Made by a program: the position numbers and the translations under genes. From NCBI RefSeq assembly GCF_029917005.1, contig NZ_CP123967.1, positions 1,736,001-1,800,000 on the forward strand: a DNA stretch of 64,000 nt. Reading direction: 5' to 3'. Under the pieces are notes generated by a model. That model did no database searches. It was not told the origin of the DNA and worked only from the letters and a program-made list of their open reading frames with translations. Below, in pieces: positions 26,813 to 36,300 of this stretch (position 1 is its first letter; each line of letters opens with the position of its first letter). The DNA comes from Tessaracoccus lacteus. GTDB taxonomy: Bacteria; Actinomycetota; Actinomycetes; Propionibacteriales; Propionibacteriaceae.

Positions 26813-28345
26813 ATGCGGGCGCTCCACCTCCGCGCAGCATCGGCCGGGGTCGTTCTCGGCCTGGTCGCGACCGGTCTGGCCATCGCGATGCCGGCGGACG
26901 CGGCCGACACCGCGTCCATCGCCGGATCGGTCACCTATCCCACGGGGGTCACGGCCATCGAGGCCATGACCCGCGCCTACGCCTACCCCACCTCCGGCGC
27001 CACCTACAACGACGACGCCGAGTCCTGGACCGCCGTCGCGACGGTCGGCGCGGACGGCACGTTCGTGATCACGGGCCTGGCGGCCGGCAGCTACAAGGTG
27101 CTCTTCGACGGATTCGGCGCGGACGCCGCCGCCCGGTGGTGGCCGGCCGCCGACGACTTCGAGTCGGCCGCCTCGGTCACCGTCGGGGAGGGCGAGCAGG
27201 TCGGCATCGAAGCCGAACTCGACGCCGGCGCCACCATCTCCGGCACCGTGGTCGGCGGCACCGTCTCCGAGGGCCTCGGCTGGGCTCTGGCCTACCGGAG
27301 GGAGACCGGCGGCTGGCGCACCGAGGGCTCCGCCGAGATCGCCGACGACGGCAGCTACCGGATCGAGGGGATGCGGGCCGGCACCTACCGGCTGATGTAC
27401 AGCGCCGTCGGCGGGTTCGAGGGAGACCTCGACGGCGAGGCGTTCACCGGCTGGCAGGAATGGTCCGGCGACGCCATGTCCAGCGCGAAGGCGTCCACGG
27501 TCACCCTGACCGCGGAGCAGGATCTCACCGGGGTCGACGCCGACCTCGACACCGTCGCCGGCGTGCGCACCTGGCCGACGGTCTCCGGCACGGCCAGGGT
27601 CGGATCGACGCTGAAGGCCAAGGCCGGGGCGTGGCCGGCGGGCACGAAGCTCACCTACCGCTGGTACGCGAACGGCCGGCTGATCCCGGGCGCGACGTCC
27701 TCGACGTGGAAGCTGACCGCCGCCCAGCGCGGCGCGCGCGTCATGGTCGGTGTCTTCGGCCGCAAGACCACCGACGTCGGCTGGGAGGCCACGTTCTCCC
27801 CCGCGACTGCCACGGTGGCGGCCGGCACCCTGTCCACGGCCACCCCCACCGTCTCCGGCACGGCGGTCGTCGGCACGAAGCTGAAGGCGAAGACGGGCAC
27901 CTGGACCAGCGGCACGAAGCTGACCTACCGCTGGTACGCCAACGGCAGGGCCATCTCCAAGGCCACGGGCTCCGCGTACACCCTCACGTCGGCCCAGAAG
28001 GGGAAGAAGATCACCGTCAAGGTGACCGGCACGCTCAACGGCTACACGACGGTGGGCAGGACCTCCAGGGCCTCCACGAAGGTCGCCACCGCCGCGACCC
28101 CGAAGATCAGCGGCACCGCGAAGGTCGGGAAGAAACTGACCGCGAAACCCGGCACCTGGACCAGCGGCATGAAGCTGGCCTACAGGTGGTACGCGAACGG
28201 CAAGGCCATCTCGAAGGCCACCGCCTCCACCTACACGGTGAGGAAGGCGCAGAAGGGCAAGAGGATCACCGTCCGGGTCACCGGCACGAAGGCCGGCTAC
28301 CCGACGGTGTCGAGGACCTCGAAGGCGACCTCGAAGGTCCGCTGA
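26813..28345 (+). CDS. Secreted protein with collagen-binding-like N-terminal domains and three Ig-like C-terminal repeats
   Basis: A 510-residue exported protein. Residues 1-31 form a signal peptide (hydrophobic GVVLGLVATGLAIAM, cleavage site near ADA). Two carboxypeptidase-regulatory-like beta domains follow (TYPTGVTAIEAM with LAAGSYKVLFDG, then SGTVVGGTVSEG with MRAGTYRLMYSA). From about residue 255 come three ~80-residue modules, each starting SGTA-VG-LKAK and containing LTYRWYANGR and a closing KITVKVTG. These modules occur in many actinobacterial surface proteins. No LPxTG anchor or membrane tail is present, so the protein is probably released or non-covalently held. Lys-rich repeat surfaces suggest binding of envelope polymers. 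Confidence 0.8.
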   Translation: MRALHLRAASAGVVLGLVATGLAIAMPADAADTASIAGSVTYPTGVTAIEAMTRAYAYPTSGATYNDDAESWTAVATVGADGTFVITGLAAGSYKVLFDGFGADAAARWWPAADDFESAASVTVGEGEQVGIEAELDAGATISGTVVGGTVSEGLGWALAYRRETGGWRTEGSAEIADDGSYRIEGMRAGTYRLMYSAVGGFEGDLDGEAFTGWQEWSGDAMSSAKASTVTLTAEQDLTGVDADLDTVAGVRTWPTVSGTARVGSTLKAKAGAWPAGTKLTYRWYANGRLIPGATSSTWKLTAAQRGARVMVGVFGRKTTDVGWEATFSPATATVAAGTLSTATPTVSGTAVVGTKLKAKTGTWTSGTKLTYRWYANGRAISKATGSAYTLTSAQKGKKITVKVTGTLNGYTTVGRTSRASTKVATAATPKISGTAKVGKKLTAKPGTWTSGMKLAYRWYANGKAISKATASTYTVRKAQKGKRITVRVTGTKAGYPTVSRTSKATSKVR

Positions 28346-28389
28346 GGCCTCCTCGGTCGGCCACGGACACGTCTGTCGGTGGCCCCGGC

Positions 28390-28395
28390 TAGGGT
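28390..28395 (+). promoter_or_regulatory. -10-like hexamer upstream of recC
   Basis: TAGGGT lies 31 bp before the GTG start at 28427, with GGAAGGG in between. This argues for starting recC at 28427 rather than at the upstream GTG at 28379, which would precede the transcription start. Confidence 0.4.
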
Positions 28396-28426
28396 TGTGG
28401 GCGACAGGGCGGAAGGGTGGTTCAGG

Positions 28427-31405
28427 GTGGCGCTGGAGGTCGTGAGGGGCAACCGGTTCGGCACCCTCGTGGATGGACTGGCCGATGCGCTGCGCCGTCT
28501 GCAGAACGACCCGTTCGCGAGGGTTCGGGTCCTCGTGGGTTCCCCCACCACCGGACGCGTCGTCGGGCAGGAGGTCGCCCGGAGGCTCGGGATCTCCGCC
28601 GGCGTGGACTATCTGACGCCCGCCCAGCTCCTCGGCCGGCTGGCGGAGCCCGCGGGGCTCGTCCGCGACAGGTCGCGCTGGCTCGGCAGCCCACTCGACC
28701 TTGCCGTCTGGGAGGCCGTGACCTCCATGACGGACGAGTTCCCCGTCCTGGCCCGGGCGGCGCACCCCGAACGCCCAGGCGGCCGGCGGGCGCTGGCCAC
28801 CCGGCTGGCGAGGCTCCTGCGCTGGTACCTCGACCACGACCCCGATCTGCTCGCCGGCTGGCTGGAGGGCGCCGACGAGGGCCCCGGCGGCGCCGAACTG
28901 CCGGAGCGGCTCGCCTGGCAGCCGGAACTGCTCAGGCGCAGCGTCGAGGCACTCGAGGTCGATCCCTGTGAGCTGCTCGACGCGCTCCTGGCGGCCGCCC
29001 GCGCCGATGCGGTGCCGACGCTGGCGTTCGGGCTCGACGAGCTGACCATCCCCCGCACCAGGCTGCTCGCGGCGCTGGCCGAGTCCAGGGACGTGACGGC
29101 CTTCCAGCCGCCGGCGGCCGGAGACGCGGAGTGGATCCGCGCCCTCGGCGCCGAGGTCCACCCCGCGCGCGACGAACCCGCCGCGCCGCCCCACCTCACG
29201 CTGCACGGCTCGCACGGACCCGCCCGGCAGGTCGAGGTCCTGCGCGACGAGCTCGCGCGCGCGTTCGCGGAGGACCCGACCCTCGAGCCGCGCGACGTCG
29301 CCATCGTGTGCCCGCGGCCGGGGCGGTACGCCACGCTGCTCGACTCCGCGTTCGCGGCCGTCCCCGGCCGGGCGCACCCGGGCCGGAGCCTGCGGGTGGC
29401 GCCCGTCGGGGGGCGGGAGTCGAACCCCGTGCTTAAGTGCGTCGTGCAGCTCCTGCGCCTCGGCGAGTCCCGCGCCTCCGCGACGGCCATCACCGAGCTC
29501 GTCACCTCGTCCCCGATCGCGCACCGCTGGCGCCTGGAGGACCGCGAGTCCGTCACGGAGATCGTCGAGGCCGCCGGCATCCACTGGGGCATGGACGCCG
29601 GGCACCGCGCCTCCTTCAACCTCACGGTGACGCAGAACACCTGGATGCGCGGGCTCGACCGGGTGCTCGTCGGCCTAGCGGTGTCCCCCCGCCACGACTC
29701 CGGGCTGTCGCTGACCGGCACCGACGCCGTGGGGTCCTCTGACCTGCCGATCGTCGGCGCCCTCTGCGAGCTGGTCTCTCGGATGCGGCGGCTCATCGCC
29801 CAGACCGCGGCCCCCGTCACGGTGCCTGAGTGGGTGGCGACGACCCGCCAGCTCCTCGCCGACTTCGTCGGCGTCCCCTTCACCGACGAGTGGCTCGTGC
29901 TCCAGGTCCATGCGGCGCTGGCCCGGCTCGCCGCCGATCATGCGGGCTCGCCCACCGAGCTGACGCGCCACGAGTTCGCGCACCTCCTCGAGGCGACCGA
30001 GCGTTCCACCCGCCGGGTCTCGGCCGGGAACGGGTCGCTGCACGTCATCGACCTCGGCGAGCTGGCGCACGTGTCGTTCCGGCTGGTCGCCATGATCGGC
30101 ATCACCGACGACGTCGTGCCCGGCCGCGACGCAGCCCAGCCGGACACCCTCGAGGTGGCCACCGTCGGCCGACGCGCGGTCCGCTTCCGCCAACTCCGCG
30201 CGCACGCGCTGGCCGCCGAGCGGCTGATCGTCGTGCGCCAGACCCGGTCGGAGCGCACCGGCGATGAGGTTGCCGACGGCGCAGCCGTCGACTGGCTGGT
30301 CGACGCCCTCGGCTCGCCTGTCACCCGGATCGAACACCCGGCCACTGCGACGTCGGAGGCCAACTTCCACACGCGGCCAAGCTTCGACGAGGCCGCGCGC
30401 GCCGGCGCGTTGGCCAGGCGCGTCGCGACCACTCTCCCCCCTGCGCACGCCCGCCGCAGACACGACGCCCGCAGGCTGCCCGTCGGCGACCCGCCGGCGC
30501 AGGTGGACCTCGGCCAGCTGGAGCGCTTCCTCATCGACCCGGCGAAGGCGTTCCTCCGCTCGGCCGCCGGGATCTCCGCGTTTCCCGGGGCCGTCCTCAG
30601 CGACGAGCTCCCGCTGGCCCTCGACGGCCTCGAGCAGTGGAAGATCAGCGACGAGCTCCTCAACGCCCGCATCGAGGGCCGCGACCCGGCGGATGTCGCG
30701 GCCCGGCTGCGGGAGACCGAGTCGCTCCCTCCGGGCGAGCTGGCCGCGCGCGCGTTCCGGAAGGCCGACGCGAAGGCCACCGAGCTGTGGGGCGAGGCCG
30801 CCCCGCTGTTCGAGAGACCCGCCACCGACCACCGCATCGACCTCACGGTCCCCGTGCCGGGCATCGGCGAGGTCCGCGTCATCGACACCGTCCGGTGCCA
30901 CGGCGGGGAGCCGATGTCCGCGACTCTGTCGAAGGGCGCCGAGAAGTTCGTCCGCCCGTGGCTCGAGTCCCTCGCGCTCAGCGCGTCGGGCGATCCGACG
31001 CCCGCCAGCCTCGTGCGCTACGAGGCCGGCGCTGACCCCTTCCTCCAGCTGCCCACCACGCGCCGCGTCGGCGTCCCGGACGCGGCGGTGGCGACCGACC
31101 GGCTCACCGCGGTGCTCCTGGCCTTCGCGCTCGGCCAGCACCGCCTGATCCCAGTTCCCGCGGACGCGGCGCTTGCCTACGCGAGCCAGCACGCGCGCGG
31201 GACGCTGTCCCCCCGCGACTGGCGCGGCGCACCCGGCTGGCGTCATCCGAAGTGGTCGAAGCCGGGCGACGCGTGGCCCCTGTTCTTCTCGGACGTCGGC
31301 GAGCTGTTCGACGACGCGCCGCTGCCCGAGGACCCGGCCCTCGGACTGACCAGCGCCTTCCAGAACTGGGCCCTGGCCCTCTACTCCGGATTCGGAGGTC
31401 TCTGA
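28427..31405 (+). CDS. recC: Exodeoxyribonuclease V gamma subunit RecC
   Basis: The 992-residue product is the inactive helicase-like chi-recognising subunit of RecBCD. It starts VALEVVRGNRFGTLVDGLAD, then VLVGSPTTGRVVGQEVARRL. It contains the RecC-type segments LRVAPVGGRESNPVLKCVVQ, FRLVAMIGITDDVVPGRDA and FLRSAAGISAFPGAVLSDELPL (shortened quote: ELPLALDGLEQWKISDEL). Typical of RecC, the helicase motifs are degenerate. The GTG at 28427 is chosen for its upstream GGAAGGG and because earlier codons look non-coding. recB follows after 1 bp, and recB and recD overlap, so the three subunits form one operon for double-strand-break repair. Confidence 0.88.
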   Translation: MALEVVRGNRFGTLVDGLADALRRLQNDPFARVRVLVGSPTTGRVVGQEVARRLGISAGVDYLTPAQLLGRLAEPAGLVRDRSRWLGSPLDLAVWEAVTSMTDEFPVLARAAHPERPGGRRALATRLARLLRWYLDHDPDLLAGWLEGADEGPGGAELPERLAWQPELLRRSVEALEVDPCELLDALLAAARADAVPTLAFGLDELTIPRTRLLAALAESRDVTAFQPPAAGDAEWIRALGAEVHPARDEPAAPPHLTLHGSHGPARQVEVLRDELARAFAEDPTLEPRDVAIVCPRPGRYATLLDSAFAAVPGRAHPGRSLRVAPVGGRESNPVLKCVVQLLRLGESRASATAITELVTSSPIAHRWRLEDRESVTEIVEAAGIHWGMDAGHRASFNLTVTQNTWMRGLDRVLVGLAVSPRHDSGLSLTGTDAVGSSDLPIVGALCELVSRMRRLIAQTAAPVTVPEWVATTRQLLADFVGVPFTDEWLVLQVHAALARLAADHAGSPTELTRHEFAHLLEATERSTRRVSAGNGSLHVIDLGELAHVSFRLVAMIGITDDVVPGRDAAQPDTLEVATVGRRAVRFRQLRAHALAAERLIVVRQTRSERTGDEVADGAAVDWLVDALGSPVTRIEHPATATSEANFHTRPSFDEAARAGALARRVATTLPPAHARRRHDARRLPVGDPPAQVDLGQLERFLIDPAKAFLRSAAGISAFPGAVLSDELPLALDGLEQWKISDELLNARIEGRDPADVAARLRETESLPPGELAARAFRKADAKATELWGEAAPLFERPATDHRIDLTVPVPGIGEVRVIDTVRCHGGEPMSATLSKGAEKFVRPWLESLALSASGDPTPASLVRYEAGADPFLQLPTTRRVGVPDAAVATDRLTAVLLAFALGQHRLIPVPADAALAYASQHARGTLSPRDWRGAPGWRHPKWSKPGDAWPLFFSDVGELFDDAPLPEDPALGLTSAFQNWALALYSGFGGL

Positions 31406-31406
31406 C

Positions 31407-34400
31407 GTGGCGGCACCCTTCGACCTGCTCGGCCCGCTGCCGCAGCGCACCACGCTTCTGGAGGCGAGCGCCGGCACCGGCAAGACCTACGCCATCGCAG
31501 CCCTTGCCGCCCGCTACCTCGCCGAGGAGGGCCACGCGCCCCGTGACCTTCTCATGATCACGTTCGGCAGCCAGGCCGCCGGCGAGTTGCGTGACCGCGT
31601 CCGCGGCCGGATCTCCGAGTCCCTTGCGTACCTCGACCGCCTCGCGGACGGAGCCGTCGCGGACCCGTCCGACGACCCGGTCTCCCGACACCTCGCCGCA
31701 GTGCCGGGCGCGCGGGACGCTCTGGCCGCCGCACTGCAGCAGTTCGGCGAGATCACCATCTCCACCACCCACGGGTTCTGCCAGGACATGCTGCAGGAGC
31801 TGGGGGTGCTCGGCGACTGGGACCCGAGCGAGACCGTCGGCCCTGACGACGACGTCCTCGCCCACCAGTGCGCCTCCGACACCTACCTCGCGCTGTGGGC
31901 CGGGGAGCAGAACCCTCCCATCGAGCCCGCCGACGCGCTGAACCGCGGCGTCGCGGCCGCCACCTCGACCCTCCCTCTCCTGCCCGACCAGGGCCCGTTC
32001 CACGAGTACGCGACCCGGACCCGCGAGCTCTATGCCCAGCGCAGGATGAGCGAGTCGCTGTGCACCTTCAACGACATCGTCGCCCGGCTCAGGTCCGCGC
32101 TGGCCGACCCGGAGCTCGGCGCCCAGGTGCGCGCCCGCCTGCGGGAGCGGTTCCCCGTCGTGCTGGTCGACGAGTTCCAGGACACCGACCCCGACCAGTG
32201 GGACATCCTGCGGGAGGCCTTCGTCGGGCCTGACCGCCGAACTGTCCTGATCGGCGACCCGAAGCAGTCCATCTACGGCTTCCGCGGCGCCGACCTCGGC
32301 AGCTACCTGCAGGCCCGCTCCCACGCCCAGGTCTGCTCCCTGGACGTGAACTACCGCTCGGATGCCGCCGTCGTCGACGGGGTCGTCGACCTGTTCCGCG
32401 GCTCGCACCTCGGCGACGAGACCATCACCGTCGAGCCCGTGCGCACCCACCGCACGGGTTCGGGGCTGCAGGTGCCCGGTACGGCCCGGCTGTGGCTGCG
32501 GCGCTGCTCCGTCGGCGAGCTGACCTCCGTCACCGCGGCCGAGGCCGTCGGGCACGACGTCGTGCACCAGGTTCGCCTGCTGCTGAGCCGGGCGACCCTG
32601 ACCGACGGGTCCGCGCTCAGGCCCTCGGACATCGCCGTCCTCGTCCGCCGCGGGGCGCGCGCCGAACAGCTCCGCGACGCGCTCACCGCCGCGGGGCTGC
32701 CCGCGGTCCTGACCGGCAGCCAGTCCGTGTGGACGAGGCCGGCCGCCGACAGCTGGCGCGTCCTCCTCGAGGCCATGGCCGAGCCGTCGCAGGCCAACAT
32801 CCGGCTCGCGGCACTCTCCCCCCTGATCGGTTCGGAGTTCGGCCAGCTCGTCACGCCGGGCAGCAGCGAGCCGGCCCGCGTCAGCACGCTCGTGAGGGAA
32901 CTCGCGCACGCGCTCGAGGCCGGCGGCATCGGGCACGCCTTCACCGAGCTCCAGACGCAGACGCGCCTCGCGGAGCGGACGTTGGCTGAGCCGGACGGGG
33001 AGCGGCTGCTCGCCGACCTCCAGCAGGTCGCCGAGCTCCTCGGCGCCTCGGGCGCGACCACGGCCGCCCAGCTCCTCGAGGTCGTCTCCCGCGGTCGCGG
33101 GGAGGACGACCTGAGCGACGCCATCCGGCTGGCCTCCGACGGTGACGCCATCCGCGTCATGACGCTGCACGCCGCCAAGGGGCTCGAGTTCCCCGTCGTG
33201 CTGCTCCCAGAGACGGACGGGGTCAGGCCCATCACCCGGCGGCCGTTCACCGTCCTTGAGGACGCGACCCGCAGCCTGTGGATCGGCCCCCGCCCCGCCA
33301 CCAACGACCGCATCACCACCCTGCTCCGGGCCCAGAACCTCGCCGAGGAGCTCCGCCTGCTCTACGTCGGGTTCACCCGCGCCAGGCACCTGGTGATCGC
33401 CTGGCACGTCGACTCCGGACGGAGGCCGGACGGCGACCCGATGGCGCATCTGCTCACGCAGCACGGCTGGCGCCCCGACAAGCAGCAGCGCCGCCCCATC
33501 AGCTCGCTGACCGGCGTGATCGTCGACTCGCCGCTGGACCCGACGCCGCCCGCCGCGGCCCCCGGACCCGCGGCGGCGGGCACGACGACCCCGCTGGCGC
33601 TCGGCGTGTGGGATCGTCTGATCGACGCCACGTGGCGCCGCACGTCCTACTCGGGGCTGACCGCGGGCCTGCACGAGGCGCCCGCCGGCGTCGTCACCGA
33701 CGAGGCGGAGAACCTCGACCTGTCCGCGTCCGTGGAAGCCCGCGGCGACCTCGCGGCCGCCTCCCCCATGAATGGGCTGCCCGCCGGCACCGGGTTCGGG
33801 ACGCTGGTCCACGCGGTGCTCGAGCGCACCGACTGGTCCCCCTTCGCGCTCGAGGCGAGCACCGCGACGCAGCTCGCGGAGCTGGGACCGGCCGCCGGCC
33901 TGACGGTCGACGAGTGCGGCCGACTCGCCGAGGCCCTGGTGGCGGTCTGCCGGACCCCGCTGACCCCGGTCGCGGACGTCACGCTGTCCGACGTGCCCGT
34001 GGCGCGCAGGCTGCCCGAGCTGGACTTCGACCTCCCCCTGGCGGACGGCGGCGCCCCCGCGACGCTGCGCGACCTCGCCACGCTGATGGCCACGCATCTG
34101 CCCGACGACGACCCGCTGTCCGCCTACCCGCCACGGCTGGCCTCCTCGGAGGCCGCCGACGCCGTCCTCAATGGCTTCCTCACCGGGTCGATCGACGCGG
34201 TGCTCCGCTTCGACGACGGCCGTTTCGGCGTCTTCGACTACAAGACGAACCGCCTCTCGCCGCCGGGGGTCGACACCACGCTGGGTCACTACACCCCCTC
34301 GGCGATGGCCGAGGCCATGATGCAGGCCCACTACCCGCTCCAGGCGATGCTCTACTGCGTCGCCCTGCACCGGTTCCTCCGCGCCACGCTGCCCGGCTAC

Positions 34401-34565
34401 GACCCCGCCACGCATCTGGGCGGCGTCGGCTACCTGTTCGTCCGCGGCATGGCAGGGCCCACGACCCCTGTCGTCGAAGGATCCGTCTGCGGCGTGTTCG
34501 GCTGGTTCCCGCCCGCCGCCCTCACCGTCGCCGCGTCGAACCTGCTGGGAGGACACCATGCGTGA
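31407..34565 (+). CDS. recB: Exodeoxyribonuclease V beta subunit RecB (helicase-nuclease)
   Basis: A 1052-residue UvrD-like helicase fused to a RecB nuclease. Walker A is LLEASAGTGKTYAI (residues about 17-30), motif II is VVLVDEFQDTDPDQW, motif III region is IYGFRGADLGSYL, and motif VI is LLYVGFTRARHL. The nuclease domain at the C-terminus shows GTLVHAVLERTDW and the metal-binding SIDAVLRF with FGVFDYKTN (Asp-Tyr-Lys). It is about 130 residues shorter than E. coli RecB, mainly in linker regions. The start is GTG, 1 bp after the recC stop, with GGAGGTC inside the recC end. It overlaps recD by 8 bp. Confidence 0.93.
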   Translation: MAAPFDLLGPLPQRTTLLEASAGTGKTYAIAALAARYLAEEGHAPRDLLMITFGSQAAGELRDRVRGRISESLAYLDRLADGAVADPSDDPVSRHLAAVPGARDALAAALQQFGEITISTTHGFCQDMLQELGVLGDWDPSETVGPDDDVLAHQCASDTYLALWAGEQNPPIEPADALNRGVAAATSTLPLLPDQGPFHEYATRTRELYAQRRMSESLCTFNDIVARLRSALADPELGAQVRARLRERFPVVLVDEFQDTDPDQWDILREAFVGPDRRTVLIGDPKQSIYGFRGADLGSYLQARSHAQVCSLDVNYRSDAAVVDGVVDLFRGSHLGDETITVEPVRTHRTGSGLQVPGTARLWLRRCSVGELTSVTAAEAVGHDVVHQVRLLLSRATLTDGSALRPSDIAVLVRRGARAEQLRDALTAAGLPAVLTGSQSVWTRPAADSWRVLLEAMAEPSQANIRLAALSPLIGSEFGQLVTPGSSEPARVSTLVRELAHALEAGGIGHAFTELQTQTRLAERTLAEPDGERLLADLQQVAELLGASGATTAAQLLEVVSRGRGEDDLSDAIRLASDGDAIRVMTLHAAKGLEFPVVLLPETDGVRPITRRPFTVLEDATRSLWIGPRPATNDRITTLLRAQNLAEELRLLYVGFTRARHLVIAWHVDSGRRPDGDPMAHLLTQHGWRPDKQQRRPISSLTGVIVDSPLDPTPPAAAPGPAAAGTTTPLALGVWDRLIDATWRRTSYSGLTAGLHEAPAGVVTDEAENLDLSASVEARGDLAAASPMNGLPAGTGFGTLVHAVLERTDWSPFALEASTATQLAELGPAAGLTVDECGRLAEALVAVCRTPLTPVADVTLSDVPVARRLPELDFDLPLADGGAPATLRDLATLMATHLPDDDPLSAYPPRLASSEAADAVLNGFLTGSIDAVLRFDDGRFGVFDYKTNRLSPPGVDTTLGHYTPSAMAEAMMQAHYPLQAMLYCVALHRFLRATLPGYDPATHLGGVGYLFVRGMAGPTTPVVEGSVCGVFGWFPPAALTVAASNLLGGHHA

Positions 34566-36300
34566 GCGCCCCATCTCCGCCACCGGGCTGCTCGCCGAGT
34601 TCATCGACGCGGGCATGCTGCAGCTGATCGACTTTCACCTGGCTCGGCGCGTCGGTCAGCTCGCCGACGAGGCCGACCCGCGGGTGCTGCTCGCCCTGGC
34701 GCTGGCCGTGCGCGAGCTGCGCCTGGGGTCGGTGTGCCTCGACCTCACACGCGCGCACGAGCTCGCCCCCGAGGGCGACCTGGACGACGGAACCGCGGCG
34801 GACCCCACGACGCTCGACTGGCCGGAGCCGGCCACCTGGGTCGACGACGTGGCCGCGTCCCGCACGGTCGCGCCCCCCGGTGGCCCGGCCGCCCCCTTCC
34901 GGCTGGACGGCACGCTGCTGTATCTCGACCGGTACCACCGCCTGGAGACAAGGCTCGCGGCGGCGCTGCGCGACCGCAGCCGCCTCCCCGACTTCGTCGC
35001 CGAGGCGGCCCCGGAGCCGCCCGCGCATCTCGACGAGCACCAGCGAGCCGCGATCGCGGCGGCGCTCACCCACGGAACCACCGTCATCACCGGCGGACCG
35101 GGCACCGGGAAGACCACCATCGTCGCCGAGCTGCTCCGCGCGCTCGCCCCCCACTCACCGCGCGTCGCCCTGGCCGCGCCGACCGGCAAGGCGGCCACCC
35201 GGCTGCTCAGCACCGTCGGCGGAAGCGGCGGCGCCGTGTGGGGAGGCACGCTCCACAAGCTGCTGAAGATGCGACCCCGGTCCGCCGTCTCGCCCCACTC
35301 GCCCGCCGACCCGCTCCCCTACGACGTGGTCGTGGTCGACGAGACCTCCATGGTCTCCCTCGAGCTCATGACCGTCCTGGTGGAGGCCCTGGCTCCCTCC
35401 ACCCGGCTGGTCCTGCTCGGTGACCCGCACCAGCTGAGGTCGGTCGAGGCCGGGGCGGTGCTGGCCGACATCGAGTCCGCCGACGACCTCGTCTCCGCGC
35501 CCGGCGGGGCCGTGGCCCGGCTGGTCACGAACTACCGGTCCAACGCGCAGATCAACGCGCTCGCCGAGGCTATCGAGTCCGGGGATGCGGGGCGCGCGGC
35601 GGCCCTCATCGAGGCCTCCGAGGCACTCGAGTTGATCGACTTCGACCCGACGACGGACCCCGCCTCGCTACCGCAGGTGCGCCGGGACGCGCTGGCCACC
35701 GCCGAGGCGGTCCGCGGCACGGCGCTGGTGGGCGACGGGGAGGGCGCGAACCGGGCGCTCGGCGGGCACCGTTTCCTGTGCGGGCACCGCGAGGGACCGT
35801 TCGGGGTCACCCACTGGGCCAGATCGCTGCGGGCGTGGCTCGGCGGGCAACTGCCGGACTACGGCTTCGACACGCGTCACTACGTCGGCGAACCGCTGCT
35901 CATCCAGCGCAACTCCGACCTGTTCAGCAACGGCGACACGGCGGTCGTGACCCTGCTCGGCGATCAGCTGCAGGCCGTCGTCGACCGCCCGGAGGGTGCG
36001 CTGAGCCTGCCGCCGTCGCTGTTGGTCAACGCCGTCGATCTGCACGCCATGACGGTGCACAAGTCCCAGGGCAGCCAGTTCGACACCGTCTCGGTCGTGC
36101 TGCCCCCCGTCGGATCACCGCTGCTGACCCGCGAACTGCTGTACACCGCGGTCACCCGGGCGCATGAACGCGTCCGGATCTACGGGAGCGCCGAGGCGCT
36201 GGCCGAGGCCATCACCACCCCCGTCCGCCGGGCCAGCGGGCTGGCTCAGGCGCCGGCCGGGGACGCCGCCCGCACGGACGCGATCGCGTCCGCGACGTAA
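34558..36300 (+). CDS. recD: Exodeoxyribonuclease V alpha subunit RecD (5'-3' helicase)
   Basis: A 580-residue SF1B helicase. Walker A is GGPGTGKTTIVAELL (about residues 178-192), motif II is VVVVDETSMVSLELM, motif III is LLGDPHQLRSVEAGAVL, and the C-terminal motifs are VHKSQGSQFDTV and LYTAVTRAHERV. The N-terminal ~170 residues are the helical RecBC interface. The start overlaps recB by 8 bp. The end overlaps the convergent aminotransferase gene by 55 bp (36246-36300), so these two 3' ends are shared in opposite strands. RecD supplies the second motor that makes RecBCD processive. Confidence 0.94.
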   Translation: MRERPISATGLLAEFIDAGMLQLIDFHLARRVGQLADEADPRVLLALALAVRELRLGSVCLDLTRAHELAPEGDLDDGTAADPTTLDWPEPATWVDDVAASRTVAPPGGPAAPFRLDGTLLYLDRYHRLETRLAAALRDRSRLPDFVAEAAPEPPAHLDEHQRAAIAAALTHGTTVITGGPGTGKTTIVAELLRALAPHSPRVALAAPTGKAATRLLSTVGGSGGAVWGGTLHKLLKMRPRSAVSPHSPADPLPYDVVVVDETSMVSLELMTVLVEALAPSTRLVLLGDPHQLRSVEAGAVLADIESADDLVSAPGGAVARLVTNYRSNAQINALAEAIESGDAGRAAALIEASEALELIDFDPTTDPASLPQVRRDALATAEAVRGTALVGDGEGANRALGGHRFLCGHREGPFGVTHWARSLRAWLGGQLPDYGFDTRHYVGEPLLIQRNSDLFSNGDTAVVTLLGDQLQAVVDRPEGALSLPPSLLVNAVDLHAMTVHKSQGSQFDTVSVVLPPVGSPLLTRELLYTAVTRAHERVRIYGSAEALAEAITTPVRRASGLAQAPAGDAARTDAIASAT

